Below are positions 8,208 through 17,065 of a stretch of 64,000 nucleotides of DNA, piece after piece. Below the pieces are notes generated by a model that was given only the letters and a program-made list of their open reading frames with translations, was not told the origin of the DNA and searched no databases. Position 1 is the stretch's first letter. Every line of letters starts with the position of its first letter. Source of the stretch: Mycobacterium sp. SMC-2. GTDB taxonomy: Bacteria > Actinomycetota > Actinomycetes > Mycobacteriales > Mycobacteriaceae. Location: the NCBI RefSeq assembly GCF_025263485.1, contig NZ_CP079863.1:5828001-5892000 (forward strand), written 5' to 3'. Both the position numbers and the translations under genes were made by a program.

Positions 8208-10535
8208 TCATCGCGCCGATGCCCGTTCGAGGCGCTGTTCCTGCCATGGGGCCAGCAACTCACTGGCGGCACGGTCGCGCAGCGCGTCGGCCCGGCCTAC
8301 CGCCACGGCGTTGGCCTGGGCGCGACGCAGCAGCAGATGGGCGGGGTGCTCCCAGGTGAAGCCGATCCCGCCGTGGATCTGAATGGTCGCCTCGGCGGCA
8401 CTGACCGCGCCGTCCAGGGCTGCTGCAGCGGCCAGATCGACCAGGCAGTCCGACTCGTCGCCGTCCAGATCGCTGGCGGCCGCCTGCACCTGGCTTCGCG
8501 CGCCTTCCAGCGCGACGAGCATGTCGGCGCAGCGGTGCGAGACCGCCTGGAAGCTGCCGATCGGGCGGCCGAATTGCTGACGTTCGCCGGCCCAGGCAAC
8601 CGCCATGCTCAGCGCGCGGGCCGCGACGCCGACCGAGTCGGCGGCCACGGCCAGCAGAGCCCGCCGCCGCGCGGCACGCAGACCGTGCCGAAGAGTGCCG
8701 CCGGTGCACAGCGGCTGCCCGGTCGCGCCAGTGAGGGTCACCGAACCGATGGTTGCGGTCAGGTCCAGCGGCTGCTGCGCTGCGACGTGCACGCCCGCGA
8801 TGCCGGGATCCACGGCGACGAGCAGTTCACCCTCGCCGCCCTCCGATCGGGCCACCACCAGCAGAATCTTCGCCACCGGGGCTCCGGCCACGACGGGCAT
8901 GACCCCGGTGAGCCGCGAGCCGTCCCACACCGGCAGTTCGATACCGCTGGTGACCCAACCGTCGTCATGGAGGGGCACCGCGAACGCGGCCGGAGCCCCG
9001 GCAGTGATCCGCCGGGCTATCGCAGTGGCGCCAGTCTGCACGGCGACGTCGAGGGCGATGACGGTGGGAACGAGCGGTGCGGGCACCAGCGCCGCGGCGG
9101 CCTCCTCGATGGCCGCGTACAGCAGCCGGGGCGCGGCGCCGGCGCCGCCCGCCGATTCCTCGACCGCCAACCCGGGCAGCCCGAAGTCGACCAGCGCCGA
9201 CCACACCGCGGGGTCAGCGATGTCGAAGCGGCGCCCGGAGTCCAGCAGCGCGGTCACGTCGACACGCGCGCGCAGGGCCTCGGCCAGCACAGCGCGTAAC
9301 TCGACTTCGCTGGGATCGGCCACGGCCAGCGGGGCACCCGGAATGACGGCTGGGGCGCGTGTGCCCTCGCCGCGGTGGGACGGCAGGCCCAGCACCGCCT
9401 CGGCGATGGTGTTGCGCTGAATCTCGGCGGTGCCCGCCCCGATGGTGGTGGCGCGGCTCATCAGGTAACCGTAGGTCCAGCGGCCGCCGTCTACGGCGTC
9501 GGCGGCACGGCTGTCCAGCGCGGCGTGCGGACCGCCGGCGCGCAGGGCCAGGGCATGCATGCGTTGCTCGAACTCCGACTTGACCAGCCGGTTGACCGAA
9601 GCGACCCCACCGGGATCCTCACCGCGCAGCACCGCCGACAGCGCGCGGGCGCTGTTGGCCGCGATGGCGCGCACGTCGGTTTCCTGTCGGGCGATCTGCT
9701 GGCGCACCAGCGGGTCGGAGTCGAGCCCGCGGGTCACCATCAGACTGACCACCCGGTCGACCGTGCGGCGGTACCTGAACTCATCGGCGAGGAATGCCGT
9801 GGCGCGTTCATGGCCCAGCGAGGTCCGCATGATCGACCAGCCCTGTCCTTCGACGCCGACACGATTGTTGACGGGAACCTCGACGTCGTCGAAGAACACC
9901 TCGGCGAAGTGCGCACCGCCGCTGATGTCGCGCAGCGGGCGCACGGTAATTCCCGGGCTGTCCATCGCGATCAGCAGGTAAGTGATGCCGTCGGTGCTGC
10001 GGCCGGCCGGCCCGGTGCGCACCAGCGCGAACATCCAGTCGGCGCGGTCGGCCATCGACGTCCACACCTTCTGGCCGGTGACCCGATAGATGGCGCCGTC
10101 GCGGACCGCACGGGTGGTCAGTGAAGCCAAATCGCTGCCGGCGCCCGGTTCGGAGAATCCCTGACACCAGAATTCGTCGGCCCGCAGCAACGGCCGCAGG
10201 AACCGCTCCTTCTGCTCCTGCGTGCCGTGGGAGATCAGTGTCGGCGCGAGGATGAACGACAGCTGACACGGGTGTGGCGGCGCGCCGGCCGCCGTGGTCA
10301 TCCGGTAGTAGTCGAGCTGTTCTTCGACGGAAAGCTCCAGCCCGCCAGCCGATTTGGGCCATCCCGGCGCGGCCAGCCCATGGTCCACGAGCTCGGCATG
10401 CCAGGCTCGCGCGGCTTCGACCCGGTCGATCTTGACCCCGCCGGCCTTGGCCTCGGATCTGAGCTCGGCCTGCCGGCGGACGTAGTCGGCAAGCAACACC
10501 TGGAGCCGGGGTCGCCACTCGGTGGACTGGTTCAC
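8208..10535 (-). CDS. Fused tandem acyl-CoA dehydrogenase, FadE34-like
   Basis: The 775-residue protein contains two acyl-CoA dehydrogenase modules. The N-terminal one (about 1-390) has GFSEPGAGSDLASLTTRA, VTGQKVWTSMADRADW and TIGAGTAEIQRNTIAEAVLGLP. The second (about 420-760) keeps ERQQFGRPIGSFQAVSHRCA and IQIHGGIGFTWEHPAHLLLRR but has a diverged N-terminal half. Such fusions act like an alpha-beta pair in one chain; M. tuberculosis FadE34 oxidises a cholesterol side-chain thioester. The start is GTG at 10535. The substrate here is inferred to be a bulky acyl-CoA because of this architecture and the neighbouring thiolase and Rieske genes. Confidence 0.88.
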   Translation of the reverse strand: MNQSTEWRPRLQVLLADYVRRQAELRSEAKAGGVKIDRVEAARAWHAELVDHGLAAPGWPKSAGGLELSVEEQLDYYRMTTAAGAPPHPCQLSFILAPTLISHGTQEQKERFLRPLLRADEFWCQGFSEPGAGSDLASLTTRAVRDGAIYRVTGQKVWTSMADRADWMFALVRTGPAGRSTDGITYLLIAMDSPGITVRPLRDISGGAHFAEVFFDDVEVPVNNRVGVEGQGWSIMRTSLGHERATAFLADEFRYRRTVDRVVSLMVTRGLDSDPLVRQQIARQETDVRAIAANSARALSAVLRGEDPGGVASVNRLVKSEFEQRMHALALRAGGPHAALDSRAADAVDGGRWTYGYLMSRATTIGAGTAEIQRNTIAEAVLGLPSHRGEGTRAPAVIPGAPLAVADPSEVELRAVLAEALRARVDVTALLDSGRRFDIADPAVWSALVDFGLPGLAVEESAGGAGAAPRLLYAAIEEAAAALVPAPLVPTVIALDVAVQTGATAIARRITAGAPAAFAVPLHDDGWVTSGIELPVWDGSRLTGVMPVVAGAPVAKILLVVARSEGGEGELLVAVDPGIAGVHVAAQQPLDLTATIGSVTLTGATGQPLCTGGTLRHGLRAARRRALLAVAADSVGVAARALSMAVAWAGERQQFGRPIGSFQAVSHRCADMLVALEGARSQVQAAASDLDGDESDCLVDLAAAAALDGAVSAAEATIQIHGGIGFTWEHPAHLLLRRAQANAVAVGRADALRDRAASELLAPWQEQRLERASAR

Positions 10536-10545
10536 GAAGAGACCT

Positions 10546-10575
10546 TACATAGTTAACTTGGTGAGTTATCTACTA
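10546..10575. promoter_or_regulatory. Operator-like site before the fused fadE gene
   Basis: TACATAGTTAACTTGG starts 11 bases upstream of the GTG start and contains the palindrome AGTTAACT. A close relative, TATATAGTTAGCTACTTG, lies upstream of the acyl-CoA synthetase gene (15583-15600), and the minus strand near 12885-12905 reads TATACAGTTGACG. The recurrence suggests a shared repressor, possibly one of the two FadR-type regulators. Confidence 0.4.
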
Positions 10576-10652
10576 GCAGTGTCATCATAATGGGCCTTTT
10601 TGGCAAGAAGCGGCGATCGTCCCCGGAGGATCGGCGCGAGTTACCGGCCGGC

Positions 10653-10674
10653 GGCAGCCCCGTCGCGGGCTGCC
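10653..10674 (-). terminator. Strong hairpin after the HIBADH-like gene
   Basis: GGCAGCCC (10653-10660) pairs perfectly with GGGCTGCC (10667-10674) across a 6-base loop. It lies 9 bases after the stop codon of the minus-strand dehydrogenase gene and before the promoter of the fused fadE gene, where a terminator is expected. Confidence 0.5.
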
Positions 10675-10682
10675 CGCTCGCC

Positions 10683-11498
10683 CTAGCGGTGGGTTGTCAG
10701 GTCCAGTGGCCCCTCGGTGACCACTGCCTGCAGGAGTCCGAGATCGGCTCCGGCCTGTTCGGCGGCGGTGACGGCGGCGGCCACGTCTTTGGCCAGGAAC
10801 GGTGCGGCCGCCTCTGCGAATCTGCCCAGTCCGCCGATGCCTTTTGCGTAGGTTGCCGCGCTGCTGGATCCGCTGCACGCCAGCAGCGCGTCGAGGAATG
10901 CGTGCGGCGTGATACCGAGTTGTTCACCGATCTGTGCGGCCGCGGCCAGCAGCTGCGCGTTGGCCGCGAACAACATGTTGTTGATCAGCTTGATTCGAAG
11001 CGCGCTCCCGAGTTCGCCGGTGGCGATAATCGGGTTGGCGTAGGCGGCCAGGATCGGTCGCACCCGCTCGACGTCGTCGCCGCACCCGCCGACGAGCACG
11101 GTCAGTGTGCCTGCGGCGATGTGGTCGGCGGTTCCGCTGACCGGCGCATCGAGGATCGCCGGTGCGCTCGCGGCGCTATTCGCCAGCTCGGTCAGGGTGG
11201 CGGCGCTTCCGGTGGTGTGCGATACGAACACCGCGCCGGGTTTGGCGTTGGCGATGAACCCCTCTGGGCCCAAACCGGTCTCGCGCAGCTGGGCGTCGGA
11301 GAACAGGCAGGAGATCAGAATGTCGCTGTCGGCGGCTAGGCCGGCCACCGACGCGGCTACTACCGCGCCCCGGTCGGCCAACCGCGAACGCACGTCAGAG
11401 CGACGGGCGTAGACGTTCACCGGGTGCCCGGCGGCGAGCAGGCGTTTGACCATTGGTTCGCCCAGTTGTCCGGCACCGATTAATCCGATGGTCGGCAT
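10683..11498 (-). CDS. NAD(P)-dependent 3-hydroxyisobutyrate-dehydrogenase-like enzyme
   Basis: The start MPTIGLIGAGQLGEPMVKRL (ATG 11498) carries the GxGxxG Rossmann motif typical of beta-hydroxyacid dehydrogenases. The substrate motif DAPVSGTADHIAAGTLTVLVGG and the catalytic-lysine helix (LRIKLINNMLFAANAQLL, K in the KxxNN context) are present. Length (~271 residues) is slightly short of the ~290 usual. It probably oxidises a 3-hydroxyacid or a related short acyl intermediate. It lies downstream of the thiolase gene on the same strand with a 38-base gap. Confidence 0.82.
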   Translation of the reverse strand: MPTIGLIGAGQLGEPMVKRLLAAGHPVNVYARRSDVRSRLADRGAVVAASVAGLAADSDILISCLFSDAQLRETGLGPEGFIANAKPGAVFVSHTTGSAATLTELANSAASAPAILDAPVSGTADHIAAGTLTVLVGGCGDDVERVRPILAAYANPIIATGELGSALRIKLINNMLFAANAQLLAAAAQIGEQLGITPHAFLDALLACSGSSSAATYAKGIGGLGRFAEAAAPFLAKDVAAAVTAAEQAGADLGLLQAVVTEGPLDLTTHR

Positions 11499-11536
11499 TG
11501 GCGGTTCCTTTCGCACAACGGCCCGCGATCGTGAGA

Positions 11537-12730
11537 TCAGCGTCTGCTCAACAACATTGACCCGGCCACCGGTCCGCCGCCGACCCCAACGGCCACCACC
11601 TCTGGGGTTTTAGACGCCTGGCGCTGCCCGCCCTCACCCCACAACTGGACGCAGGCCTCATGCAGAAAGCCCATACCATGCAGACGTCCACCCGAGAGCT
11701 GGCCACCACTGGTGTTGAGCGGCAGATCGCCGTCCAGGGCGATCCGTTCACCGCCGTCCACGAATTCGCCGACGCGGCCGTGCTCGCAGAATCCCATGGC
11801 CTCCAGCCACATCACCGTCAAGAAGCTAAATCCGTCGTAGAGCTGCGCCATGTCGACGTCGCCGGGGGTCATCGAGGTGTTTTTCCACAGTGTCGCGGCT
11901 GAATCGTGGGCGGCCATCGTGGTCACATCGCGGCGTTGATCCCACGTGGCGCGCTCGAACATGCCCGGTCCCACGGATTCCACTGTCAGGGGATGGCGCG
12001 GAAGACCGCGGGCGGCGTCGCGGCGCGAGACGATGACCGCAGTCGCCCCATCGCAGGGAACATCGCAGTCATACAGGCACAGCGGTTCGGAGATCATCCG
12101 GGCGCCCAGGTAGTCCTCCATCGTCATCGGGTCCCGGTAGACCGCATCGGGATTGCGTGCGGCGTTGCGGCGCGCGTTGATCGCAATCCAGCCCAGTTGC
12201 TCACGGGTCAACCCGAAGTCATGCATGTACCGCTGGGCGGGCATCGCCAGCCAATTGGCCGCCGAGAGCGCGCCGAAGGGGGCGACCCACTCCAGGTGCG
12301 GCGGCAGCTTGCCGCCGCTGAAGAGGACCGAGGCGCGGCCGCCCCCGGCCTGGTGGGCGGCGGTGGATTCCCATACCGAGCGGTACACCACCACGTGATT
12401 GGCCAGACCCAGCGTGACCGCCATGCACGCCTCGATCGCCGGGCCGATCTGGCCGGCGGTCTCCATCGCCGAGACGTACCAGCGGCAGCTGACCCCCAGC
12501 GCATTGCGGACCTCGGTGACGGTGGCGCCGGAGAACCCGGGATCAGGCACCCCCGGGCCGGGATAGCTGGCGATGCCGTCAATGTCGTCGGGCTCCAGGC
12601 CCGCGTCAGCGATCGCCCTCAGCACCGCTTCCAGCGTGAGATCCAGGCCAGTGCGTCCCAGCCGCCGCCCCACTTGAGACTTGCCCGCCCCGGTGATGAC
12701 GGCTTTGCCGTCGAAGGGTCCGTCATTCAT
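11537..12730 (-). CDS. Thiolase-fold lipid-transfer protein (Ltp-type acyl-CoA lyase)
   Basis: ATG at 12730 (MNDGPFDGKAVITGAGKSQV) overlaps the TGA of a tiny upstream frame as ATGA. The protein (397 residues) has the thiolase fold but lacks an obvious thiolase cysteine nucleophile context. It carries DMAQLYDGFSFLTVMWLEA and the C-terminal GGQLSGGRLHGMGFLHEA seen in Ltp2/SCPx-like proteins. In actinobacterial steroid degradation such proteins pair with a DUF35 (Zn-ribbon/OB-fold) protein and perform retro-aldol cleavage of a side-chain CoA ester. No intact DUF35 partner is present here, but a short remnant-like frame precedes it. Confidence 0.82.
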   Translation of the reverse strand: MNDGPFDGKAVITGAGKSQVGRRLGRTGLDLTLEAVLRAIADAGLEPDDIDGIASYPGPGVPDPGFSGATVTEVRNALGVSCRWYVSAMETAGQIGPAIEACMAVTLGLANHVVVYRSVWESTAAHQAGGGRASVLFSGGKLPPHLEWVAPFGALSAANWLAMPAQRYMHDFGLTREQLGWIAINARRNAARNPDAVYRDPMTMEDYLGARMISEPLCLYDCDVPCDGATAVIVSRRDAARGLPRHPLTVESVGPGMFERATWDQRRDVTTMAAHDSAATLWKNTSMTPGDVDMAQLYDGFSFLTVMWLEAMGFCEHGRVGEFVDGGERIALDGDLPLNTSGGQLSGGRLHGMGFLHEACVQLWGEGGQRQASKTPEVVAVGVGGGPVAGSMLLSRR

Positions 12731-12822
12731 GCCGCCACCGGGCCGGGTGGCCCCGACTGGTTGCCGGCCGGCGCCCGCCGGACAATACGGTCGCCGACGC
12801 CGTTGGCCGTCTCCTGGCTCAT
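12727..12822 (-). pseudogene. 31-codon frame, possible DUF35 (Zn-OB) remnant
   Basis: ATG at 12822 follows a good ribosome site (GGAGAGGA) and encodes MSQETANGVGDRIVRRAPAG before ending in an ATGA overlap with the thiolase gene. The phrase VRRAPAxxN resembles the N terminus of DUF35 proteins, which normally partner this kind of thiolase, but the zinc ribbon and OB fold are absent. It reads as a deleted partner gene that now serves mainly to couple translation. Homology is judged by eye only. Confidence 0.35.
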
Positions 12823-12883
12823 AAGTCCTCTCCGGCACATCCCACGACACCGCGGCGCTGCACCCGGGCAAATCGATATCGTC

Positions 12884-12908
12884 AACTGTATAGCGGATTA
12901 TCTTAAAG
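12884..12908. promoter_or_regulatory. AT-rich promoter/operator candidate for the thiolase operon
   Basis: On the minus strand this reads roughly TATACAGTTGACG, matching the TATATAGTTARC pattern at two other catabolic promoters. It lies about 60 bases before the GGAGAGGA-preceded ATG at 12822. No other gene signal occupies 12823-12973. Confidence 0.35.
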
Positions 12909-12973
12909 GAGCACGTTCCGGTCCGGCTGGCCGCGCGGGGTAATCCACCCGAGCGCCCCGATTCGCAACCGGA

Positions 12974-13432
12974 TCAGAAGATGTACCGAGCGACCAGCTC
13001 GACCACGGCGGCGGGTCGGTCGGACCCCTCGATCTCGAGGGTGTGACGCACGGTGAGGTTGACGGTGTTGTCGTTGACCATGTCGGCAGCGGCAAGCTCG
13101 GAACGCACGCGGATCCGGCTGCCCGCAGTCACCGGGGCCAGGAAGCGCACCTTGTTGAGTCCGTAGTTGACCCCCATCTTGGCGTTGTCAACCCGGTAGG
13201 TGTCCTTGCTCAGTTTCGGAATGAGCGACAGCGTCAAGAAGCCATGGGCGACCGTGGCGCCGTAAGGGCTTTCAGCCTTGGCGCGGTCGGTGTCGACGTG
13301 GATCCATTGCTGATCCTCGGTGACGTCGGCGAACGCGTCGATGCGCTGCTGATCGATCTCTTTCCAGTTGCCGACCCCGAGCTCCTGGCCAACGGTGTCG
13401 ACAGCGTCTTCGACCGACGTGATCACTTTCAT
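12974..13432 (-). CDS. MaoC-like (R)-specific enoyl-CoA hydratase
   Basis: The 152-residue single hot-dog protein contains the hydratase-2 motif as DQQWIHVDTDRAKAESPYGATVAHGFLTLSLIPKL, with catalytic Asp and His in the expected QxxxHxD...YGxxVAHG arrangement. It would hydrate trans-2-enoyl-CoA to the (R)-3-hydroxyacyl-CoA. It is a separate unit between the thiolase operon and the 13699-15504 pair, all on the minus strand. The start ATG 13432 has GAGGAGA just upstream. Confidence 0.85.
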   Translation of the reverse strand: MKVITSVEDAVDTVGQELGVGNWKEIDQQRIDAFADVTEDQQWIHVDTDRAKAESPYGATVAHGFLTLSLIPKLSKDTYRVDNAKMGVNYGLNKVRFLAPVTAGSRIRVRSELAAADMVNDNTVNLTVRHTLEIEGSDRPAAVVELVARYIF

Positions 13433-13698
13433 GGTCTCTCCTCGCGCTGGGCTCGATATCGCTATTTATATAACGCTATAGTAGGCGGGCGGCGAGTCTT
13501 CACCGGCGCAGCGATGGTGGCCCCCGCCAGGGTCGCTACGCATCTAATTCCCGCGCCCCGTGGGCAGCCACACGATGACTCACTGCGTGCGTCACGACAT
13601 GGGAGGTGAACTGGCCTCCATCGGGTGGCGGCCCGCGATGCGCTCGCGAACTGCGAGACCGCGCAAGCGGTCGCCGAATACGGTTGTGCGGCAAGCGT
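13433..13698. promoter_or_regulatory. Intergenic region with direct repeat CGCTAT
   Basis: Around 13459-13484 the AT-rich stretch holds CGCTAT twice in the same orientation, separated by TTATATAA, just upstream of the MaoC-like gene. It is a plausible promoter/operator. The rest of the gap (about 200 bases) shows no convincing gene. Confidence 0.35.
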
Positions 13699-13995
13699 TC
13701 AGTCGCTGGCCGGCAGTGGCTTGGCTTCTTTGAGGCTCAGCGGGGTATCGCCGATGCTCAGAGTGCCGGCGCCGGCTTTGGTAACCAAGACTTCGGCGGC
13801 GTGGTCATCGACGTAGCGCTTGCCCATCAGGTTGCCGTCGGCGAACGCCGGGTTGAGTTCACCGGCACGGTCGGCGCCCAGCGCCACCATCGGCGCGCCC
13901 CCGCAGCGCAAATCGTCCAGACTTTCGGCGGACTTGATGACGATGACCTGGGTGTCGCAGACCTGGCTTTGCAGGCGGGTGCCGTTCTTCATCAC
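13699..13995 (-). CDS. Conserved small protein of unknown function
   Basis: A 98-residue protein starting MMKNGTRLQSQVCDTQVIVI, with Leu/Ala-rich composition, a CxxxQVIV...GG pattern and no membrane segment or signal peptide. It lies 9 bases after the acyl-CoA synthetase gene on the same strand, so it is almost surely cotranscribed. I do not recognise a function. Confidence 0.65.
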   Translation of the reverse strand: MMKNGTRLQSQVCDTQVIVIKSAESLDDLRCGGAPMVALGADRAGELNPAFADGNLMGKRYVDDHAAEVLVTKAGAGTLSIGDTPLSLKEAKPLPASD

Positions 13996-14004
13996 GGTGC
14001 GTCC

Positions 14005-15504
14005 TCACTTCTGGGCATCGACATTTCGCAGGCTTTCCACGATGTCGCGACGCAGGATCTTGCCGGTCGGATTGGTCGGCAGCTCCTCGCGGAAAACCAC
14101 GTGGTCTGGTGTTCGCGAACCCCGCAAGTACTTGCGGACGTGCGCGCGCAGTTCTTCGGGGTCTGGGTCGATGTCGGCGGCGGGCACCACCACGGCCACG
14201 ATCGCCTGGCCCCACTGCGGGTCTTCCACACCGACGACGGCGACTTCGCGCACATCGGGATGTTCGATGAGCACGTCTTCGAGTTCGGCCGGTGCGATGT
14301 TCTCGCCGCCGCGGATGATGGTGTCATCGGAGCGCCCGCTGATAAATAAGTAGCCATCCTCGTCGAGGGTGGCCACGTCCCTGGTAGGAAACCAGCCGTG
14401 GTCGTCGAGCACCGAGCCGATGCCGGTGTACTTTCCCGACACCTGGTCGCCCCGCACGTAAAGCTCGCCGGTCTCTCCCGGCCCGACGAGGGTGCCATCG
14501 GCGGCACGGACCTGCACCTCGATGCCGGGTACGGGTCGGCCTACCGACGCCAGCCGTTTGGCGATGGCCGCGTCGGGGTGGTTGTGGGCCGTGCGGTGAT
14601 CATCGGGAGTCAGCACAGCGATGGTCGAGCTAGTTTCGGTCAAACCGTAGGCGTTGACGAACCCGACTCCGGGGAGCAGGTCCAGCGCCCTGCGCAACAG
14701 GGGCAGGCCCACTTTCGACCCACCATAGGCAAGGTTGCGCAGACTCGGCAGATCTGTCGGCTCCTGCTCAAGCACTGTCACGATGCGCTCGAGCATGGTG
14801 GGCACCACCGTGGCGGTGGTTACCTGCTCGTCGACGATCAGCCGGACCCATTGCCGGGCGTCGAAGCTGGGCAGGTAGACCATCCGCCGACCGGCGTACA
14901 GGTTCGAGATCGCCGCGTTTACCCCGGCGATGTGATACGGAGGCACGCAGATCAGGGCCGCGTCCTCGGGGCTTGCCGAGTCGAACTCGACCGTGCCGGT
15001 GATGTAGCTCGTCAGATTTGCATGCGACAGCTCAACCGCTTTCGGCTTAGACGTGGTGCCCGATGTGAAGAGCACGATCGCGATCGCGTCGGGATCGGCG
15101 AACCCGTTGGCGGGCGCCGCCGTAGCAGCAGAGGCAAGAAACTCCTCAGAGGTGATCACCCGTTGGGCTGCGGTGGCGATCATGTCGCGGTAGCCGGTGT
15201 CGACGACGACCAGGGGGTCAGGCAGCCGTGCGATCAACTCCTGCATCGCCTCGGCCGACAGCCGGTAGTTGACTGGGGTGAATCCGCGCTCCGCACGCGC
15301 CGACGCGAAGATCAACGCTGGCAGCATTGCCCCGCCGACACCGACGTAGATGACATGCTGCGCGCCCGACGTGGCGATGACGCCGGACCCGCCGTAGGCG
15401 AGATCACTGAGTTCCCGGGCGGTCCAGCGCCGTTCGCCTGACACCAGCGCGGTGCGCTCAGGGTGGGCCTCGGCCGCCATCTCCAGCAGCAGCGAAATAC
15501 TCAC
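14005..15504 (-). CDS. Acyl-CoA synthetase (AMP-forming, FadD-like)
   Basis: I take GTG at 15504 (VSISLLLEMAAEAHPERTALV) as start; an open frame continues to 15675, but that extension is not family-like and covers the promoter. Motifs are VLFTSGTTSKPKAVELSH (ATP P-loop), NAYGLTETSS, DDTIIRGGENIAP and the C-terminal catalytic lysine in PTNPTGKILRRD. It activates a fatty or side-chain acid to its CoA ester. It is the second such enzyme in this block, so the two probably act on different chain lengths or stages. Confidence 0.88.
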   Translation of the reverse strand: MSISLLLEMAAEAHPERTALVSGERRWTARELSDLAYGGSGVIATSGAQHVIYVGVGGAMLPALIFASARAERGFTPVNYRLSAEAMQELIARLPDPLVVVDTGYRDMIATAAQRVITSEEFLASAATAAPANGFADPDAIAIVLFTSGTTSKPKAVELSHANLTSYITGTVEFDSASPEDAALICVPPYHIAGVNAAISNLYAGRRMVYLPSFDARQWVRLIVDEQVTTATVVPTMLERIVTVLEQEPTDLPSLRNLAYGGSKVGLPLLRRALDLLPGVGFVNAYGLTETSSTIAVLTPDDHRTAHNHPDAAIAKRLASVGRPVPGIEVQVRAADGTLVGPGETGELYVRGDQVSGKYTGIGSVLDDHGWFPTRDVATLDEDGYLFISGRSDDTIIRGGENIAPAELEDVLIEHPDVREVAVVGVEDPQWGQAIVAVVVPAADIDPDPEELRAHVRKYLRGSRTPDHVVFREELPTNPTGKILRRDIVESLRNVDAQK

Positions 15505-15799
15505 AGCGTTCGTCCCTTGTCGTGTGCCCGCTTGCGCGGCAGATAGCCTGCGGGGATCCTGGACACACCTTAGCGAATCAGATATATAGTTAGCTACTTG
15601 ATGGGGTTGGTTAGAGGGACGGGGCATCAGTCGGCGGCTTGTCTGACGAGCGCGTGAGCTCACGACGCATCCCACTGAGGGCAGCGGCGATCAGCGAAAA
15701 CGTTGCTCACCGAACCCGCTTATGACCGGTGACTTCGGCTGCCCGTCGGCTAACCTGTAAATCAGTTGGTGGATTGATGGCGCAGCCCGACGGAAGGAC
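15505..15799. promoter_or_regulatory. Divergent control region between fadD-like and first gntR gene
   Basis: TATATAGTTAGCTACTTG at 15583-15600 resembles the site before the fused fadE gene. Nearer the regulator, CTAACCTGTAAATCAGTTGG (about 15751-15770) could be its own operator. The remainder shows no gene. Confidence 0.4.
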
Positions 15800-16543
15800 A
15801 TGATGGAGGTCACCAGCCTTCGCGAGCCGAAGATGGCCGATCGGGTAGCCACCGTGCTGCGCAAGATGTTCATCCGCGGCGAGATCACCGAGGGCACGAT
15901 GCTGCCCCCGGAATCGGAGCTGATGGAGCGGTTCGGGGTGTCGCGCCCTACCCTGCGCGAGGCGTTTCGCGTGCTGGAGTCCGAGTCGCTGATCGAGGTG
16001 CAGCGCGGGGTGCGCGGCGGGGCCCGCGTGACGCGTCCACGTCGCGAGACACTGGCCCGGTACGCGGGGCTGATCTTGGAGTACGAGGGCGTCACAGTCA
16101 AGGACGTCTTCGACGCCCGCGTCGCGTTGGAAACCCCGATGGTCGTCCAGTTGGCGAAAGACCGCGACCCAGCGGTCATCGCCGAACTGGAGGAGATGGT
16201 CGAACGGGACGCTCAACTCATCAAAGGGGCCCACGCTGCCGATCAGTTGACTGATTTTCATGCCGCGATCGCCCGGCTCTCCGGCAACAAGACGTTGCAG
16301 ATCGTCAGCGCCATGCTGCATCACATCATCGAAAAGGCCAACCGGTCACTACAGCCCACGGCCGGCACGCGGGCCGAGCAGGCGGTTCGGCGATCGGCGA
16401 AGACCCACCGGATGATTGTCGACCTGATCAAAGCGGGTGAGGCCGAGAAGGCCGGCGAGCTGTGGAGCCGACACCTGCGCAAGGCCGAGGAATTCGTGTT
16501 GACCGGTGCCGAATTGTCGACGGTGGTCGACCTTCTCGAATGA
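15800..16543 (+). CDS. FadR-subfamily GntR transcriptional regulator
   Basis: The 247-residue protein has an N-terminal winged helix (LPPESELMERFGVSRPTLREAFRVLESESLIEV) and a C-terminal FCD ligand domain with metal-site histidines (DFHAAIARLSGN, HHIIEKA, HRMIVDLI). Such proteins repress catabolic genes until an acyl-CoA or acid binds. It faces away from the acyl-CoA synthetase operon and is about 30-40% identical by eye to the second regulator at 17433. Its stop overlaps the start of a broken thioesterase-like gene (ATGA). Confidence 0.9.
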   Translation: MMEVTSLREPKMADRVATVLRKMFIRGEITEGTMLPPESELMERFGVSRPTLREAFRVLESESLIEVQRGVRGGARVTRPRRETLARYAGLILEYEGVTVKDVFDARVALETPMVVQLAKDRDPAVIAELEEMVERDAQLIKGAHAADQLTDFHAAIARLSGNKTLQIVSAMLHHIIEKANRSLQPTAGTRAEQAVRRSAKTHRMIVDLIKAGEAEKAGELWSRHLRKAEEFVLTGAELSTVVDLLE

Positions 16544-17065
16544 CAGAGGTCTGCAGCGAGGAGTTTCTGCAGGCGATCGGAACGCCACTTCATCTCCTGC
16601 GCCTCTTCGACATCGACGTGATGGACGCCGACACAGCCGAGGCACCGCGGTGATGGCAATGTCGCGGACGGCCCTAGTCGATCCGATCCGTTCACGGGCT
16701 TACCGACGGTCGGACCGCTGGCCATCCTCGTCGATGCGGTCGGCGGGCTGGTCAACCACTTTCGCCGCGACAGCGATCAGTGGACAGTGGACGGCGAACG
16801 TGCCTTCGATCTGAGCCCCGACACCCAGCGGCGGGCCTCGATCGAGGCCGAAATTCCGGTCAGCGCCGCCGCTTCCACTTTGGGCCCAAAGGGAGCCAGC
16901 TCGCTGGCCTTGTGCACGTTGACATATGAGGGCGCCCTAATCGGAAGCGCCACCGTCCGGTCCTATTTCGTCGGCACCTACGATCTCGTCCTCGACGAAC
17001 CCGACGAGACGGTCTCAGGCGATACGTCATGTGTCGAAACTGCCCCAGCGTGCTTGGGGTCTTAG
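16541..17065 (+). pseudogene. Frameshifted PaaI/thioesterase-like hot-dog protein
   Basis: ATG at 16541 overlaps the regulator stop and encodes MTEVCSEEFLQAIGTPLHLL, ending at TGA 16651. A second frame continues the same protein with GPLAILVDAVGGLVNHFRRD, AFDLSPDTQRRASIEAEIPV and LALCTLTYEGALIGSATVRS, up to TAG 17063. The pieces together give an approximately 170-residue acyl-CoA thioesterase-like hot-dog protein. A frameshift near 16640-16655 breaks it. This was the second gene of the regulator operon. Confidence 0.65.
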
